A stretch of 64,000 nucleotides of DNA, from NCBI RefSeq assembly GCF_000260715.1, contig NC_017834.1:1612001-1676000 (forward strand), read 5' to 3'. Position numbers and translations under genes: made by a program. Each line of letters starts with the position of its first letter. Within the stretch, counting starts at the first letter, position 1. Below the pieces are notes generated by a model. It was not told the DNA's origin. It searched no databases and saw nothing but the letters and a program-made list of their open reading frames with translations. The DNA is from Bifidobacterium animalis subsp. animalis ATCC 25527 (GTDB lineage: Bacteria; Actinomycetota; Actinomycetes; Actinomycetales; Bifidobacteriaceae). Positions 9,301-20,380 of the stretch are shown one piece after another.

Positions 9301-9331
9301 AATCATGCACGCGCACTACACAGCCAATACA

Positions 9332-10222
9332 TCAATCGTCGATGGTGCTGAGGAACCGATGGTCGGCAACGTCGAGCAGGTGCTTGCCGTACGGGCTCTT
9401 GCCATACCGTTCGGCAGCAGCGAGCAGTTGGTCACGGTCGATCCAGTGGTTCTCGTAGGCAATCTCCTCGATCACCGAGATCGGCAACCCCTGAGCGTGC
9501 TCCACTGTGCGCACGAATTCGCCGGCTTCGAATAGCGAGTCCATGGTGCCGGTGTCGAGCCACGCATAGCCTCGACCGAGCGTCTGCACATGCAATGAAC
9601 CATCCTCAAGGTACATACGGTTCAGGTCGGTGATCTCCAGTTCGCCTCGAGGAGATGGTTTGACTTGCTTGGCGAAGTCGACCACGCGGTTGTCATAGAA
9701 ATACAGGCCGGTCACCGCATAGTTCGATGCAGGGTGCTCGGGTTTCTCCACAATGCTCACTGCCTTGTGGTCCTTGTCAAACTCAACGACACCGTACCGT
9801 TCCGGGTCATCCACGTAGTAGCCGAACACCGTAGCGCCATGTTCGAGCGCGGCTGCCTTGCGCAGTAGGCGGCCCAAACCGTTGCCGTAGAAGATGTTGT
9901 CGCCGAGCACGAGGGCACATGCATCGTCACCGATGAAGTCCTCACCGAGCAGGAAGGCCTGTGCGAGGCCGTCCGGGCTCGGTTGCACCTTGTACTGCAA
10001 CGAGATGCCATAACGGGAGCCATCGCCAAGCAGGCGCTCGAAATTCGGCAAATCCTTCGGCGTCGAGATAATCAGGATGTCTCGGATTCCCGCCATCATC
10101 AGCGCACTCAATGGGTAGAAGATCATCGGCTTGTCGTACACCGGCAACAACTGCTTGGAGGTGACTGTTGTCAACGGGTACAGGCGAGTGCCGGAACCGC
10201 CGGCAAGAATAATGCCTTTCAT
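9332..10222 (-). CDS. rmlA: Glucose-1-phosphate thymidylyltransferase
   Basis: A 296-residue protein with the RmlA start [18 protein letters not shown] (nucleotide-binding loop G-G-x-G-T-R-L). It continues with [28 protein letters not shown] and GYAWLDTGT, all standard for the family. It makes dTDP-glucose from dTTP and glucose-1-phosphate, the first step of dTDP-L-rhamnose synthesis. It is the last gene of the minus-strand series rmlB-rmlCD-rmlA, with 13 nt between rmlCD and rmlA. The product supplies rhamnose to the glycosyltransferases of the adjacent exopolysaccharide cluster. Confidence 0.95.
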   Translation of the reverse strand: MKGIILAGGSGTRLYPLTTVTSKQLLPVYDKPMIFYPLSALMMAGIRDILIISTPKDLPNFERLLGDGSRYGISLQYKVQPSPDGLAQAFLLGEDFIGDDACALVLGDNIFYGNGLGRLLRKAAALEHGATVFGYYVDDPERYGVVEFDKDHKAVSIVEKPEHPASNYAVTGLYFYDNRVVDFAKQVKPSPRGELEITDLNRMYLEDGSLHVQTLGRGYAWLDTGTMDSLFEAGEFVRTVEHAQGLPISVIEEIAYENHWIDRDQLLAAAERYGKSPYGKHLLDVADHRFLSTIDD

Positions 10223-10235
10223 CTGGGACCCATCC

Positions 10236-11687
10236 TCACTTCTTCAATTCAGCTTCGACGTATGCCTTGAGGCTGTCGTGCCAATCGGTGGTCTCGTAGC
10301 CGGTCTCCTCGATCTTGGCCAAGTCGAGCGTGCTGTTCGTCGGCCGTGGGCTCACTGGAGCCTTCGCGTTCTCGAAGTACTGCTCGGTGGAGATCGGACG
10401 CACCTTGTCGCCATTGCCATTCGTCATGGCGAACACCTCGGCGGCAATCTGTGCCCAGCTCACCACGTCACCGGAACCAGTGAGATCGTACGTGCCATAC
10501 GGATCCTCATCATCAAGCAGATGGAAAATGGCAGCTGCCATGTCATCGGTGAACGTCAGACGGCCATATTGGTCATCCACTACCGTCACCTCATTCAATG
10601 CATCATTCGGATCAGACACCTTGTTCGAGAGCATCATCATCGTCTTGACGAAGTTGTGCCCGTTGCCAATCACCCAACTCGAGCGCACGATATAGTGCTT
10701 CGGGGCGTTGGTCACAGCGATGTCGCCGGCCGCCTTCGTCTGTCCATATACGCCGAGCGGCGAGAACGCCTCATCTTCGTCATGCACCTTGGCCGTACCA
10801 TCGAACACATAGTCGGAGCTCACATGCACCAAGGTCAGGTTATGCTCGGCGGCCACTTTCGTCAGCAATGCCGGGCCAAGGGCATTGGCCTTCCATGCCG
10901 TCACACGCCCCTCGGGTGTCTCGGCCTTATCCACCGCCGTGAATGCCCCGGCATTGATGATCGTGCCGTACAGGCTCCAGTCATAGCCCTCATAGGCGGC
11001 AGGATCCGAGAAATCGAATTCGTCGATGTCGGTGAATTCGAATCCTTTGAGATCATGCTCTTCAACATACTTGCGAATCGACTGCCCGAGCTGTCCGTTC
11101 GCACCGGTGACCAATGTACGCTTCGGATCCATTGGCTTGGCATCCTTGAGCATCGGGTGATGCAGGTCCGCTTTGGAGAGTTCGGCCTGCTCAAGCGGAA
11201 TCGGCCATTGGATGTTGAGTTCCGGGTCGGCCAGGTTCACGAAGGTGTAGGTCTTCTTCTGCTCGAGAGACCAATGCGCGTTCACCAAATACGTGTATGC
11301 AGTGCCATCTTCGAGCGCCTGGAAGCTGTTGCCCACTCCGCGTGGCACATAGATTGCCTTCGACGGATCGAGGCGCGTCGTATATACCTGCCCGAAGGTG
11401 TCACCTGGACGCAGATCCACCCAAGCACCGAAGATCTCGCCTGTGGCCAGCGAGATGAACTTGTCCCACGGCTCGGCGTGGATGCCACGGGTCACACCGC
11501 GTTTCGCATTGAAACTGACATTGTTCTGTACCGGCTGGAAGTCCTTCGGCAAGCCGAGTGCCGTCATCTTCGCCTTCTGCCAGTTCTCCTTGAACCAGCC
11601 GCGGTTATCGCCGTGCACCGGCAAATCGAAGACAAGCAGGCCTGGAATGTTCGTCTCTGTGACCTTGAGTTCCTTTTCGAATTCCAT
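10236..11687 (-). CDS. rmlCD: Fused dTDP-4-dehydrorhamnose 3,5-epimerase / dTDP-4-dehydrorhamnose reductase
   Basis: A single 483-residue frame joins two enzymes. Residues 1 to about 185 form the RmlC cupin domain ([47 protein letters not shown]). Residues from about 190 form the RmlD reductase with the Rossmann motif [11 protein letters not shown] and the active-site YGQTKAAGD (YxxxK). Together they turn dTDP-4-keto-6-deoxyglucose into dTDP-L-rhamnose, the last two steps of the pathway. Separate rmlC and rmlD genes are the rule in most bacteria; the fusion is a form seen in bifidobacteria. It lies between rmlB and rmlA, so this locus supplies the complete pathway. Confidence 0.93.
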   Translation of the reverse strand: MEFEKELKVTETNIPGLLVFDLPVHGDNRGWFKENWQKAKMTALGLPKDFQPVQNNVSFNAKRGVTRGIHAEPWDKFISLATGEIFGAWVDLRPGDTFGQVYTTRLDPSKAIYVPRGVGNSFQALEDGTAYTYLVNAHWSLEQKKTYTFVNLADPELNIQWPIPLEQAELSKADLHHPMLKDAKPMDPKRTLVTGANGQLGQSIRKYVEEHDLKGFEFTDIDEFDFSDPAAYEGYDWSLYGTIINAGAFTAVDKAETPEGRVTAWKANALGPALLTKVAAEHNLTLVHVSSDYVFDGTAKVHDEDEAFSPLGVYGQTKAAGDIAVTNAPKHYIVRSSWVIGNGHNFVKTMMMLSNKVSDPNDALNEVTVVDDQYGRLTFTDDMAAAIFHLLDDEDPYGTYDLTGSGDVVSWAQIAAEVFAMTNGNGDKVRPISTEQYFENAKAPVSPRPTNSTLDLAKIEETGYETTDWHDSLKAYVEAELKK

Positions 11688-11762
11688 ATTTCACGCTTTC
11701 CACATCACTGTTGCATGTCTGTACATGATGAATCCGCCGTAGTTGCGGCGGATTCAAAGCAT

Positions 11763-12836
<1,074 letters not shown>

Positions 12837-12977
12837 CTATAGACACATGCCTTCCATACGCCGCATATCGAATCCTAGGCAATGGAATTCGAGCATCAGG
12901 AGATTCCGCCGATACGCACGACAAACTACTATGAGTATGTCGGTTGGTTTTAATCGAATACCCATGGAGCAGTCTCG

Positions 12978-14414
12978 ATGAGCAAATCCCTAGTCAAGAA
13001 CTCATTCTTCAATGTTGTCTATCAATTGTTGAATGTGCTGTTTCCACTCATCACAGCACCGTACGTGGCTCGCGTGCTGCTACCGGAAAATGTCGGCAAA
13101 GTGGCAGTGGCACAGAACTGGGCACAATACTTTATCGTGTTCGCGGCACTCGGCCTTCCCACCTACGCGGTGCGGGAAACCGCCCAACATCGGAAGAACA
13201 AGCAGGAACTCGACAAGGCTTTCAGCGAGCTGCTGATGATCAACACCATCTCCACCACGATCAGCGTCATCGCCTACATAATCATGCTGTTCACCTTCGG
13301 AACCTTCCGCGAGAACATCGCACTGTATTTGGCCGTTGGCGCTGGCATCCTGTTCAACTACATCACCATCGACTGGCTCTACCAAGGCATTGAGGACTAC
13401 GGCTACATTGCCATGCGCAGCTTCATCGTCAAACTGCTCTCGCTCATCGCATTGCTGGTGTTGGTGCGGAACAGGAACGATTTCGTCATCTACGCGTTGA
13501 TCTCCACCTGTGCGGTCGGTGCGAACAACATACTCAACGTGCTGCACCTCCCCAAGATCGGTGTGCACCTGACATTCAGGAATCTCACATTCAAACAGCA
13601 CGTCAAGCCAATCATGATTTTCTTCGCCAACTCGATTTCGGTAAGACTCTACACACTCCTAAACGTGACATTTCTTGGCATATTCTCCACAGATGACGCT
13701 GTCGCGTTTTATTCCAATTCCGATAAAGTCGTCCGCATTATCATTACAGTAATCGCCGGCATTGGGAATGTCCTGCTCCCTCGCTTGAGCATTTATGCCA
13801 AACGTGGAGAAAAAAAACGGTGCTCAAATATCGTGTCTTCAGTATTTAACATCCTTTTCTTCATATTCGTACCTACTGGTATTGGGCTGATACTTATGTC
13901 GAAAGAAATAGTACTCATATTATTCGGGTCTGCTTATGCCCCATCTATTCTAACGTTGCAAATAATGTCACTTCTCATCTATACACTAGGATTCAATAAT
14001 CTTTTTGTCTCTATCAATCTTGCTTTCGCCAAAGATAAAGAATATCTTATATGCTCTATCTCTGGAGCTCTTTCCTGCTTAGTTTTAAATTATGTGCTCA
14101 TCCCCGTGCTCCAACAAAACGGAACTGCTATTGCCTCTGTGCTGAGCGAAGGCATAGTCACCGGAGTCGCTATTTTCTTCTCAGCCCAAACAATCAAACT
14201 ACATTTTGACAAAAAAATCATTGCCAAGACTATCTTGGCCTCCATTCTCATGGCTGTCGTAGTCTATTGTTTCAAATTACTGATTAGTAATCTCATTTTG
14301 TGTCTTATCGCCAGCGTCGGATTTGGATCGCTAACTTACATAATAATTTCCTGGCTGCTGAAGAACCCCGTGCTCTTCCAGATCATCAACCTCACACTGA
14401 AATGCCGTAAATAA
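12978..14414 (+). CDS. Polysaccharide flippase (Wzx / MATE-like)
   Basis: A 478-residue integral membrane protein with about 12-14 hydrophobic segments. It begins with the classic flippase N-terminus SLVKNSFFNVVYQLLNVLFPLITAPYVARVL. It should flip the undecaprenyl-linked repeat unit across the membrane before Wzy polymerisation. It is the only plus-strand gene in the cluster. The first about 640 bp are GC-rich like the neighbours. From about 13620 the DNA becomes AT-rich, with A runs and codons such as ATA and TTA, which suggests a mosaic or recently acquired 3' part. It ends only a few bases from the convergent glycosyltransferase pseudogene. A gene symbol is withheld because wzx naming is not species-specific. 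Confidence 0.9.
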   Translation: MSKSLVKNSFFNVVYQLLNVLFPLITAPYVARVLLPENVGKVAVAQNWAQYFIVFAALGLPTYAVRETAQHRKNKQELDKAFSELLMINTISTTISVIAYIIMLFTFGTFRENIALYLAVGAGILFNYITIDWLYQGIEDYGYIAMRSFIVKLLSLIALLVLVRNRNDFVIYALISTCAVGANNILNVLHLPKIGVHLTFRNLTFKQHVKPIMIFFANSISVRLYTLLNVTFLGIFSTDDAVAFYSNSDKVVRIIITVIAGIGNVLLPRLSIYAKRGEKKRCSNIVSSVFNILFFIFVPTGIGLILMSKEIVLILFGSAYAPSILTLQIMSLLIYTLGFNNLFVSINLAFAKDKEYLICSISGALSCLVLNYVLIPVLQQNGTAIASVLSEGIVTGVAIFFSAQTIKLHFDKKIIAKTILASILMAVVVYCFKLLISNLILCLIASVGFGSLTYIIISWLLKNPVLFQIINLTLKCRK

Positions 14415-14420
14415 CCGAGC

Positions 14421-15301
14421 CTACCGTGTGTAGTTACGTAGTACCTTCAATGACTTCACGTAATTACTCAGCGTGAAGATCATCTTCCTATGCTCATCTT
14501 TCCTCATCATCTGGTCAGTGGAGACATCTTTCATATGATCGACCCGGATGTGCTTGTCGTACCACATCGTCAGGTGCCGGGCTCGGCATCGCATCAACAG
14601 AATGTCTTCCTCAAAATAGAGGAAGGTTCCGGAGTCGAATGCGCAGCTGAACTGCTTGACGAATGCCGGTGTGAATACAAAGCACGCACCATGGAGCTTG
14701 TAAGGTCTGCCGGTAATGGCATCTGCCGTGGCATTGACATGCTCAGGCAATGCATTGGCATCGGAATGCGTGAGTTTTGCCTTGAGTCGGGTCAGCGGGC
14801 CGAACAGGTGAAGGTGCAGCAGAAGCAGGATTACCTTGAAGCGCCATATCTGACGATCCACCTCCGCGCGGGTGTCGATGATCGAATAGATCGGGTTCGA
14901 GTGCGAACCGTTCTTGCCTGACACAATGTCCGGACCAATCACCCCCACATCAGGATGCGCCTTGAAATCCTCCTCGCACAGCTCCATGAAATCATCGCAG
15001 GCAATGGTGGCACGTTGTTCATCGTGACGATGAAATCGCAATGTAGGCGATTCCGCGCATATTCATACCCGGTATTGTTACCGCCGGCGAACCCTTCATT
15101 CACTGCGTTATGCAGCAATGTCACGGTGGAATCAGCACCATACTTGCGTTGCAGCTCTTCGTAGCTACCATTGGCAGAGTTATTGTCCACCACCACTATG
15201 GCGGCTTGAGGGCAATGCGTTTTGATGGATTCGATGCAACCTGCCGTGGCATCTCCCGCAAGATAATGCAGCACCACGAATCCGAATTTCGCAGCAGTCA
15301 T
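14421..15301 (-). pseudogene. Glycosyltransferase family 2, frameshifted
   Basis: Two overlapping minus-strand frames together make one GT2 glycosyltransferase of about 292 residues. The first frame (from 15301) carries FGFVVLHYLAGDATAGCIES and VVVDNNSANGSYEEL and runs to FIVTMNN. The correct continuation, beginning ATIACDDFMELCEED, is in the next frame. Between forward positions 15012 and 15013 the coding strand reads AACAACGTGCCACC; adding one A (GAT GCC ACC) restores NNDATIACDD, including the acidic metal-binding position. A one-base deletion is therefore the simplest explanation. The C-terminal part (YEFEEDILLMRC-like, FEEDILLM) is otherwise intact. The gene is either inactive or the base is a sequencing error. 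It lies in the exopolysaccharide cluster between two other glycosyltransferases and the flippase. Confidence 0.85.
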
Positions 15302-15319
15302 GGATCTCCTTCAGTGGTA

Positions 15320-16333
15320 TCAGCCCTTGGCACGCAAGGCATGCACCAGAAGCGAACGCAACACGGCATTTCGCATCATCGTGTATTTGAATCGAATTGC
15401 AGGGCTCAATGCGGAAACATCAATCTGATCCAATCGTGGCCCCAATGCCTGTGCACGAGTCCGAGCCGCCTGCTTGGCGGATTGGGGGTCGGCGAGCATG
15501 ATGACCGCCTTCAGTTCCTGGAAATACAGGTTCACCTGCTCCTCGTTCCAAGCCCAAAGCAACGTCGCATCTCCATCGAGATGGTACTCATGCATGAGCC
15601 GGGCACGCTCGTCAATGGCCGGATGGTATAGACCCTTGGCATTGTTTTTGTAGGTGCGTGCACTCAATCCGCCCATACGGTAGTAATACCCTGCATAATC
15701 CACATACACAATCTCGTGTGCCAATTGGAAAGCCTGCATATTGAACAGATTGTCTTGCATGCGAGGCAATGCTGCGTCGAACTGCAGTCCATGCTCCTGC
15801 AGGAAAGCGTGCCTGTACAGTTTGCCCCACGGCACTCCAATGGCCGTGACGAATCCTTTGGGCTGTGCATATGAACCATCCATCAATTGACGGAACAGTT
15901 CCACCTTCTCGTCAGCGGCACGGGCCGTGAAGGATTCAGGGAAGAAATGCTGCCTGGCGGAATGCTGGTCATCGAATGCCACGCAGGTGCTCATGACGAT
16001 ATCCGGATTACGTTCGGTGGCTTTCAGCAGGGTTTCGAGATAGTCAGGAGCCACATAATCATCCGGATCGATGAAGCACACCCATTCGCCTTTGGCATGG
16101 GACAGTCCATTGTTACGGGCCACGGATACGCCGGAATTGTTCTGATCAATGAGCTGAACACGACCATCACGCTGCTCGTAGCCCTCGAGAATGGAGGCGG
16201 AGGCATCGGTGGAACCGTCATTGACGGCCAGCACCTCGAAATCCTCGAAACTCTGGTCGAGGAGCGAATCCATGCATGCGCCTACGTATTCTTCTTGGTT
16301 GTATACCGGAATGATTACCGAGATCTCAGGCAT
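15320..16333 (-). CDS. Glycosyltransferase family 2
   Basis: A 337-residue GT-A fold transferase: EISVIIPVYNQEEYVGACMDSLL at the N-terminus, VLAVNDGSTDASASIL, and the metal-binding DPDD in WVCFIDPDDYVAPDYLE. The C-terminal half is helical and variable, as usual for chain-elongating exopolysaccharide transferases. The donor and acceptor cannot be deduced. The ATG at 16333 is preceded by GAGGGG; the gene starts inside the last codons of the upstream Wzy-like gene (8-nt overlap), so the two are probably translated in concert. Confidence 0.88.
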   Translation of the reverse strand: MPEISVIIPVYNQEEYVGACMDSLLDQSFEDFEVLAVNDGSTDASASILEGYEQRDGRVQLIDQNNSGVSVARNNGLSHAKGEWVCFIDPDDYVAPDYLETLLKATERNPDIVMSTCVAFDDQHSARQHFFPESFTARAADEKVELFRQLMDGSYAQPKGFVTAIGVPWGKLYRHAFLQEHGLQFDAALPRMQDNLFNMQAFQLAHEIVYVDYAGYYYRMGGLSARTYKNNAKGLYHPAIDERARLMHEYHLDGDATLLWAWNEEQVNLYFQELKAVIMLADPQSAKQAARTRAQALGPRLDQIDVSALSPAIRFKYTMMRNAVLRSLLVHALRAKG

Positions 16334-17672
16334 GCCCCTCACTCCCCTCATGGGTCAATGGCGTACGGGCCACCAATGGCAGATTGCTCATACGTCTACT
16401 GTAACGCCAAATGAAGCTGGCATAGCCGTACACGGCCACGAGCAACAGGAACGCGCAATTCTGTACCGGCGCGGTGATGAACACGATCATCACGAATCCG
16501 GCGAAATACCACACGTGCCAATCATGGGAACCTAGCACCAGCAGCACAAATGGCACAATCATATAAAGCGCCAGCACTAATCCACCATGGATGAGCAGGA
16601 ACAGCAAACCACTGGTATACCCCATGCCATCGCGGTAGGCACTCATATAATGCGTCCAAATGTACTCGTCGGAATCGAATCCGAATCCCGTCAGCGGGCG
16701 CTGCCACCAAATGCGGAAGCCTTCAGTGAAATCGAGCAAGTGGGTTTGGCCGGAATAGGACGTGGCCATTTTGGAGATTACGATGTGCGTGCCTACGACC
16801 ACGGCAGCGATGGACACAAGAGCCGCAACACTGAGCAACGCATAGCGCAATCCTCTGCGCTGTACGTGAAGCATGGCCTTCCATAGCAACGGCACCAACA
16901 GTACCAATACGTAGAGCGCGCCCCCAGTGGACAGGGATGTGACAAGTGCGCCGATAATGCAGAGATCGGCGCCCCAGTGCACTTTCTTGCCTATATACAA
17001 GTCGATGGCGAGTACCATACCGTAAAAAGCCGCAGCGCAGGGTGGTTCATTGAAAATCGACGAGTTTCTCCACACCGTCATGCCCAGTACATGAGCATCC
17101 TGCACGTTGTAGTACACATCCGCGTACGAATAGATCGGTGGTACATTATGCACCCAACTCAATCGTTCGACGTGCGAGGGTGGCAGCAGAAGAAAGGAGC
17201 TGGCCGCCCATAGCACCACTGATATAGCGGCGAACACCGCCGCCACCACCACCAAACGGTTGAGCAGCACCTTACGCACATATTCGTGGCCACGCATGAG
17301 CATGCACCCCATCAATGCAGGCACGATGAGCGCATATTGGAACCAGATGCCGTCCGTGTACCCTGATCCCCCATGAGAGACCGCCATTACCAACTGCCCA
17401 ATGACGGTGGCCAGCACGAGCACGAGCATCGCAGACCCCACGCGATGCAGACGGTGCCGCGCCTCGCGCCAACAACACAGCATGTACGCAAGGCACACGG
17501 CAAGCAACACGAAGCACGAGAGCGAGAAATTATCATCTGCAAGTGCCCACAACGAATTCGAGTTGTAGATGATGGCGAGAACAAGCGCGTAATCCATCAA
17601 CGTGTTCACCACCTCATGAATTCGCGGGGTATATGCCGCCTGCCGTTGAACGGTTTCGGTGGTGTCTGTCAC
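16326..17672 (-). CDS. O-antigen/exopolysaccharide polymerase-like membrane protein
   Basis: A 448-residue very hydrophobic protein with about 11-12 predicted membrane segments (for example YALVLAIIYNSNSLWALA, AMLVLVLATVIGQLVMAV). A larger extracytoplasmic loop in the middle contains SIFNEPPCAAAFYGMVLA, a pattern like the Wzy-C/O-antigen ligase superfamily. From its place among glycosyltransferases it should be the Wzy polymerase that joins repeat units. Sequence conservation among Wzy proteins is low, so the call rests on topology and context. Its stop overlaps the start of the downstream GT2 gene, and its start overlaps the stop of the upstream transferase. Confidence 0.75.
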   Translation of the reverse strand: MTDTTETVQRQAAYTPRIHEVVNTLMDYALVLAIIYNSNSLWALADDNFSLSCFVLLAVCLAYMLCCWREARHRLHRVGSAMLVLVLATVIGQLVMAVSHGGSGYTDGIWFQYALIVPALMGCMLMRGHEYVRKVLLNRLVVVAAVFAAISVVLWAASSFLLLPPSHVERLSWVHNVPPIYSYADVYYNVQDAHVLGMTVWRNSSIFNEPPCAAAFYGMVLAIDLYIGKKVHWGADLCIIGALVTSLSTGGALYVLVLLVPLLWKAMLHVQRRGLRYALLSVAALVSIAAVVVGTHIVISKMATSYSGQTHLLDFTEGFRIWWQRPLTGFGFDSDEYIWTHYMSAYRDGMGYTSGLLFLLIHGGLVLALYMIVPFVLLVLGSHDWHVWYFAGFVMIVFITAPVQNCAFLLLVAVYGYASFIWRYSRRMSNLPLVARTPLTHEGSEGHA

Positions 17673-18562
17673 TTCCTGTACTCCACAACCTTCATCTTCA
17701 TGCCATCGTGAATGCCCCGCGAATAGGCGCGTAGTTTTGCAATGCGATGGTTCTCGAACAGCAATGACAATGCCATGAGCAACGGAATTTCCGTAAGCCC
17801 CTCGCCACCGGTGTGCCTATGGTATTTCTTCCAATACACAATGCGGTTGCGTGACTGGTAGTAGCAACGCATTGGTGAGTAGCCGAGCTTATACAGCGGC
17901 TGCCATTGCACACCCGCCGACGTCCTGCGAGGCACCTTCAGCCAGGTACGCTCGGATTTGCCCTTCTCATGCAACAGATAGACGGTGTTGTCTTTGACAA
18001 TCTCATAGCCGTTCAATATCAGGCGCTCGTTGAAATCGAAGTCCACGTAATCGATGAACAAGTTGTCATCGAAGCCACCAACTGCTAAGGCCGCTGCAAC
18101 ATCGACCAAGGAACCCGAAGTGATCGCACCATGCTTGGCAGCATGGGTCAGCCGCTCCAACGGTGGCATCTTCTGCGCTTGCCACTCCTCCTCGGTCATG
18201 CGGTTGCGGTCGAGTATGAATGGGCATACCAACGCCACGGAACCGGTGAGATGTCGTTCCAACTCGTCGCACATGCCTTCCGTGGGCACACTGTCTTGAT
18301 CGAGCAGCAGCATATGCTTGAACCCGTGCTCCTTGGCGGCATCCAACAACCTGTTCAAGGCAAAGGCTATGCCCCCGTTATTCGGGTCGGCTTCGACCTT
18401 CATGGTCGTATATTCCGAGTCCGCAAGCGAGCGGATATCCGCGACGTTCTCCGATCCATTGTCGAAGATGAACACCGCATCCACTTGGCTGACGGTGTTA
18501 TTCAGGTTCGCACGCAACCGTTCGAGATCGGGATTATAGGTGACTATCCCTGCGCAACGCAT
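17669..18562 (-). CDS. Glycosyltransferase family 2, rhamnosyltransferase-like
   Basis: A 297-residue GT2 protein: CAGIVTYNPDLERLRANLNN at the N-terminus, VFIFDNGSENVADI, then LLLDQDSVPTEGM, where DQDS occupies the DxD position. This pattern (IVTYNPD...DNGS...DQDS) is typical of rhamnosyltransferases that use dTDP-rhamnose. The adjacent rml genes make that donor plausible, but specificity is an inference. A conserved VDFDFNERLILNGYEI segment follows in the acceptor half. It overlaps the next gene by 4 bases. Confidence 0.85.
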   Translation of the reverse strand: MRCAGIVTYNPDLERLRANLNNTVSQVDAVFIFDNGSENVADIRSLADSEYTTMKVEADPNNGGIAFALNRLLDAAKEHGFKHMLLLDQDSVPTEGMCDELERHLTGSVALVCPFILDRNRMTEEEWQAQKMPPLERLTHAAKHGAITSGSLVDVAAALAVGGFDDNLFIDYVDFDFNERLILNGYEIVKDNTVYLLHEKGKSERTWLKVPRRTSAGVQWQPLYKLGYSPMRCYYQSRNRIVYWKKYHRHTGGEGLTEIPLLMALSLLFENHRIAKLRAYSRGIHDGMKMKVVEYRK

Positions 18563-18574
18563 ACGGTACCCTCT

Positions 18575-19339
18575 CTACAGCTTGTGTTCGAACAGCAGCG
18601 ATTTTACACGCGTGCGCAGACTCTCCTTCCACGCACTTTGCTCGGGCATGTATACCGGGTATTCCTTGACCTGCAGCTTGCGCGCGTTCACCCATACGTT
18701 GAGCAGACGCTCGGAAAGGAATCCGAAGAGCCGCTGATTGTATGCGTCATACTTCGACACATCGATGCGACGCTCAGCCTCGTCGAGAATACGGAACAGC
18801 CAGGTCATATATGCATCGAACCGCTCACCCGACATGACGAACATGTTGTAGGCATATAGCGAATGGTTTTTCAGCATCTCATCCAATGCCGGTATGTACT
18901 CCGGGCATTGCTCTTGTATGATCGACCGCACGACTTCCAAGTCATCCATGTTGTGGAACTGGGCGAACTGGTTCCCTATGGTCTTCTTCAACACCCACGG
19001 CTCAGGGAGGATCACATCGTATTGTTCAAGATCGCGTGAGAATTGTTCGGCTGGAACAATCTGCGTTTTTCGGTGGTCGGTATAGAAATAACGACGATAG
19101 TGCACGAAGCCGATGTTCGCATCACGGTCATCACGGTTCTTCCACACCCAATACTGCGCGGTGAGCTCGCAGAACCCCGGATTCTTGGCAGAGATGTTAT
19201 CGCCAGTATTGTCTTTTACCTCAATGGAGGCATGGTTCTTGACCGCCCCTGCAAGAATGGGAACATACCCAGGAAGCTGGGGTGCATCAAAATCCTTGTG
19301 GCTTACGATATACATGATCGTCTCGGAGGAAACAGGCAC
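18575..19339 (-). CDS. DUF4422 glycosyltransferase
   Basis: A 254-residue protein with the DUF4422 hallmarks: MYIVSHKDFDAPQLPGYVPI, ISAKNPGFCELTAQYWVWKN and IGFVHYRRYFY, then LPEPWVLKKTIGNQFAQFH. Members transfer sugars such as galactofuranose or glucose in capsule clusters. The start chosen is GTG at 19339, because AGGAAGGAG lies about 7 nt upstream; that Shine-Dalgarno is inside the last codons of the preceding gene. The longer open frame to 19441 overlaps that gene by about 100 bp and is unlikely. It sits in a tight minus-strand operon with other transferases. Confidence 0.85.
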   Translation of the reverse strand: MPVSSETIMYIVSHKDFDAPQLPGYVPILAGAVKNHASIEVKDNTGDNISAKNPGFCELTAQYWVWKNRDDRDANIGFVHYRRYFYTDHRKTQIVPAEQFSRDLEQYDVILPEPWVLKKTIGNQFAQFHNMDDLEVVRSIIQEQCPEYIPALDEMLKNHSLYAYNMFVMSGERFDAYMTWLFRILDEAERRIDVSKYDAYNQRLFGFLSERLLNVWVNARKLQVKEYPVYMPEQSAWKESLRTRVKSLLFEHKL

Positions 19340-19340
19340 T

Positions 19341-20231
19341 TTATCTCTCCTTCCTGCCATGAGATTTGGCAGCAGCCCTCTGACCATTGCGATTGCCGAT
19401 GAGGCGGAATCCGCAATCAACGGTGAATCGCATTGCTTCAATCACATGCCCTTGCCTGAGCAAACCGCCAAGCGTGTACTTGACCAAGGAGAGTCCTTCG
19501 CCAGACAATGACGCATCGCCAAGAATGTCTTTGTGCTTGGCAATCTCCACGCCCTGAATGTAGTTGCGCTTGTACTGCTGCTTGAAGGTGAAGTTGTGGG
19601 AATGAATCACCGTGGCGTTCGCTTCATACACGATCTTCCACCCTGCATGCAGGAAGCGCGCAGCAATGAACATATCTTCGTTGGTCAGCACATCCGTTTC
19701 GAAACCACCGACTTCCAGATATGCCGTACGACGATAGGCCGCACATACATCGGTAGAGTGGAAGGCCTTGATGCCCAAGCTTGGAATATCGGCCTTGGTG
19801 ACCACCATGGATTCATCGCCATACGAGTACTTACGAACGAGTACCTCTGCCGGGCGTGCGGCCTTGCGTGGAAGTTGACGTCCATATACCAGCGCCACTT
19901 CATCGTCTGTGAATGGGGCCACAATCTTCGCAATATAGTCATTGTCACTTGGCATGGCGTCCTGCGTGAGGAACAGCACGAAATCACCAGTGCTCTCGCG
20001 AAGCATCGCATCGCGCGTACCACCGTGATTGAAATCCTTGCGGTCGATGACGATCAGTTTCACCTCGAGATGGCGCTGGACCATCTCCTGCGTGATGTCT
20101 TCAGACGAGGAGTCCACAACAATGATCTCATCGGGTTTACGCGTCTGCTGCTCCAATCGTGCAAGCAATGTGTCGATTTGCCTGCCCGCATTCAGCGTAG
20201 GTACAATAACCGAGATTGCGCCATCCACCAA
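19341..20231 (-). CDS. Glycosyltransferase family 2, rhamnosyltransferase-like
   Basis: About 296 residues: ISVIVPTLNAGRQIDTLLARL, IIVVDSSSEDITQEMV, and VLFLTQDAMPSDNDYI in the DxD position (TQDA, as in rhamnosyltransferases). NHGGTRDAML precedes this and TNEDMFIAARFL follows later. The start is uncertain. GGGAGG lies 7 nt before a TTG at 20231 and 10 nt before a GTG at 20228, and the frame opens with a GTG at 20246 that overlaps that Shine-Dalgarno. One base separates the stop from the downstream GTG start, which suggests coupling. Confidence 0.85.
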   Translation of the reverse strand: MVDGAISVIVPTLNAGRQIDTLLARLEQQTRKPDEIIVVDSSSEDITQEMVQRHLEVKLIVIDRKDFNHGGTRDAMLRESTGDFVLFLTQDAMPSDNDYIAKIVAPFTDDEVALVYGRQLPRKAARPAEVLVRKYSYGDESMVVTKADIPSLGIKAFHSTDVCAAYRRTAYLEVGGFETDVLTNEDMFIAARFLHAGWKIVYEANATVIHSHNFTFKQQYKRNYIQGVEIAKHKDILGDASLSGEGLSLVKYTLGGLLRQGHVIEAMRFTVDCGFRLIGNRNGQRAAAKSHGRKER

Positions 20232-20380
20232 CTCGTTTCCTCCCACGTCTCATACGCCATTACATTATTCATTCCGAGCTCCGGGAACCTACAGGAATGG
20301 TAACAGCATACGCTGATTACGTTCAGCTCAGCTCAAATCGCAGTGGTATTGCGTAGGTTTCATACATGACACCTTCCACC

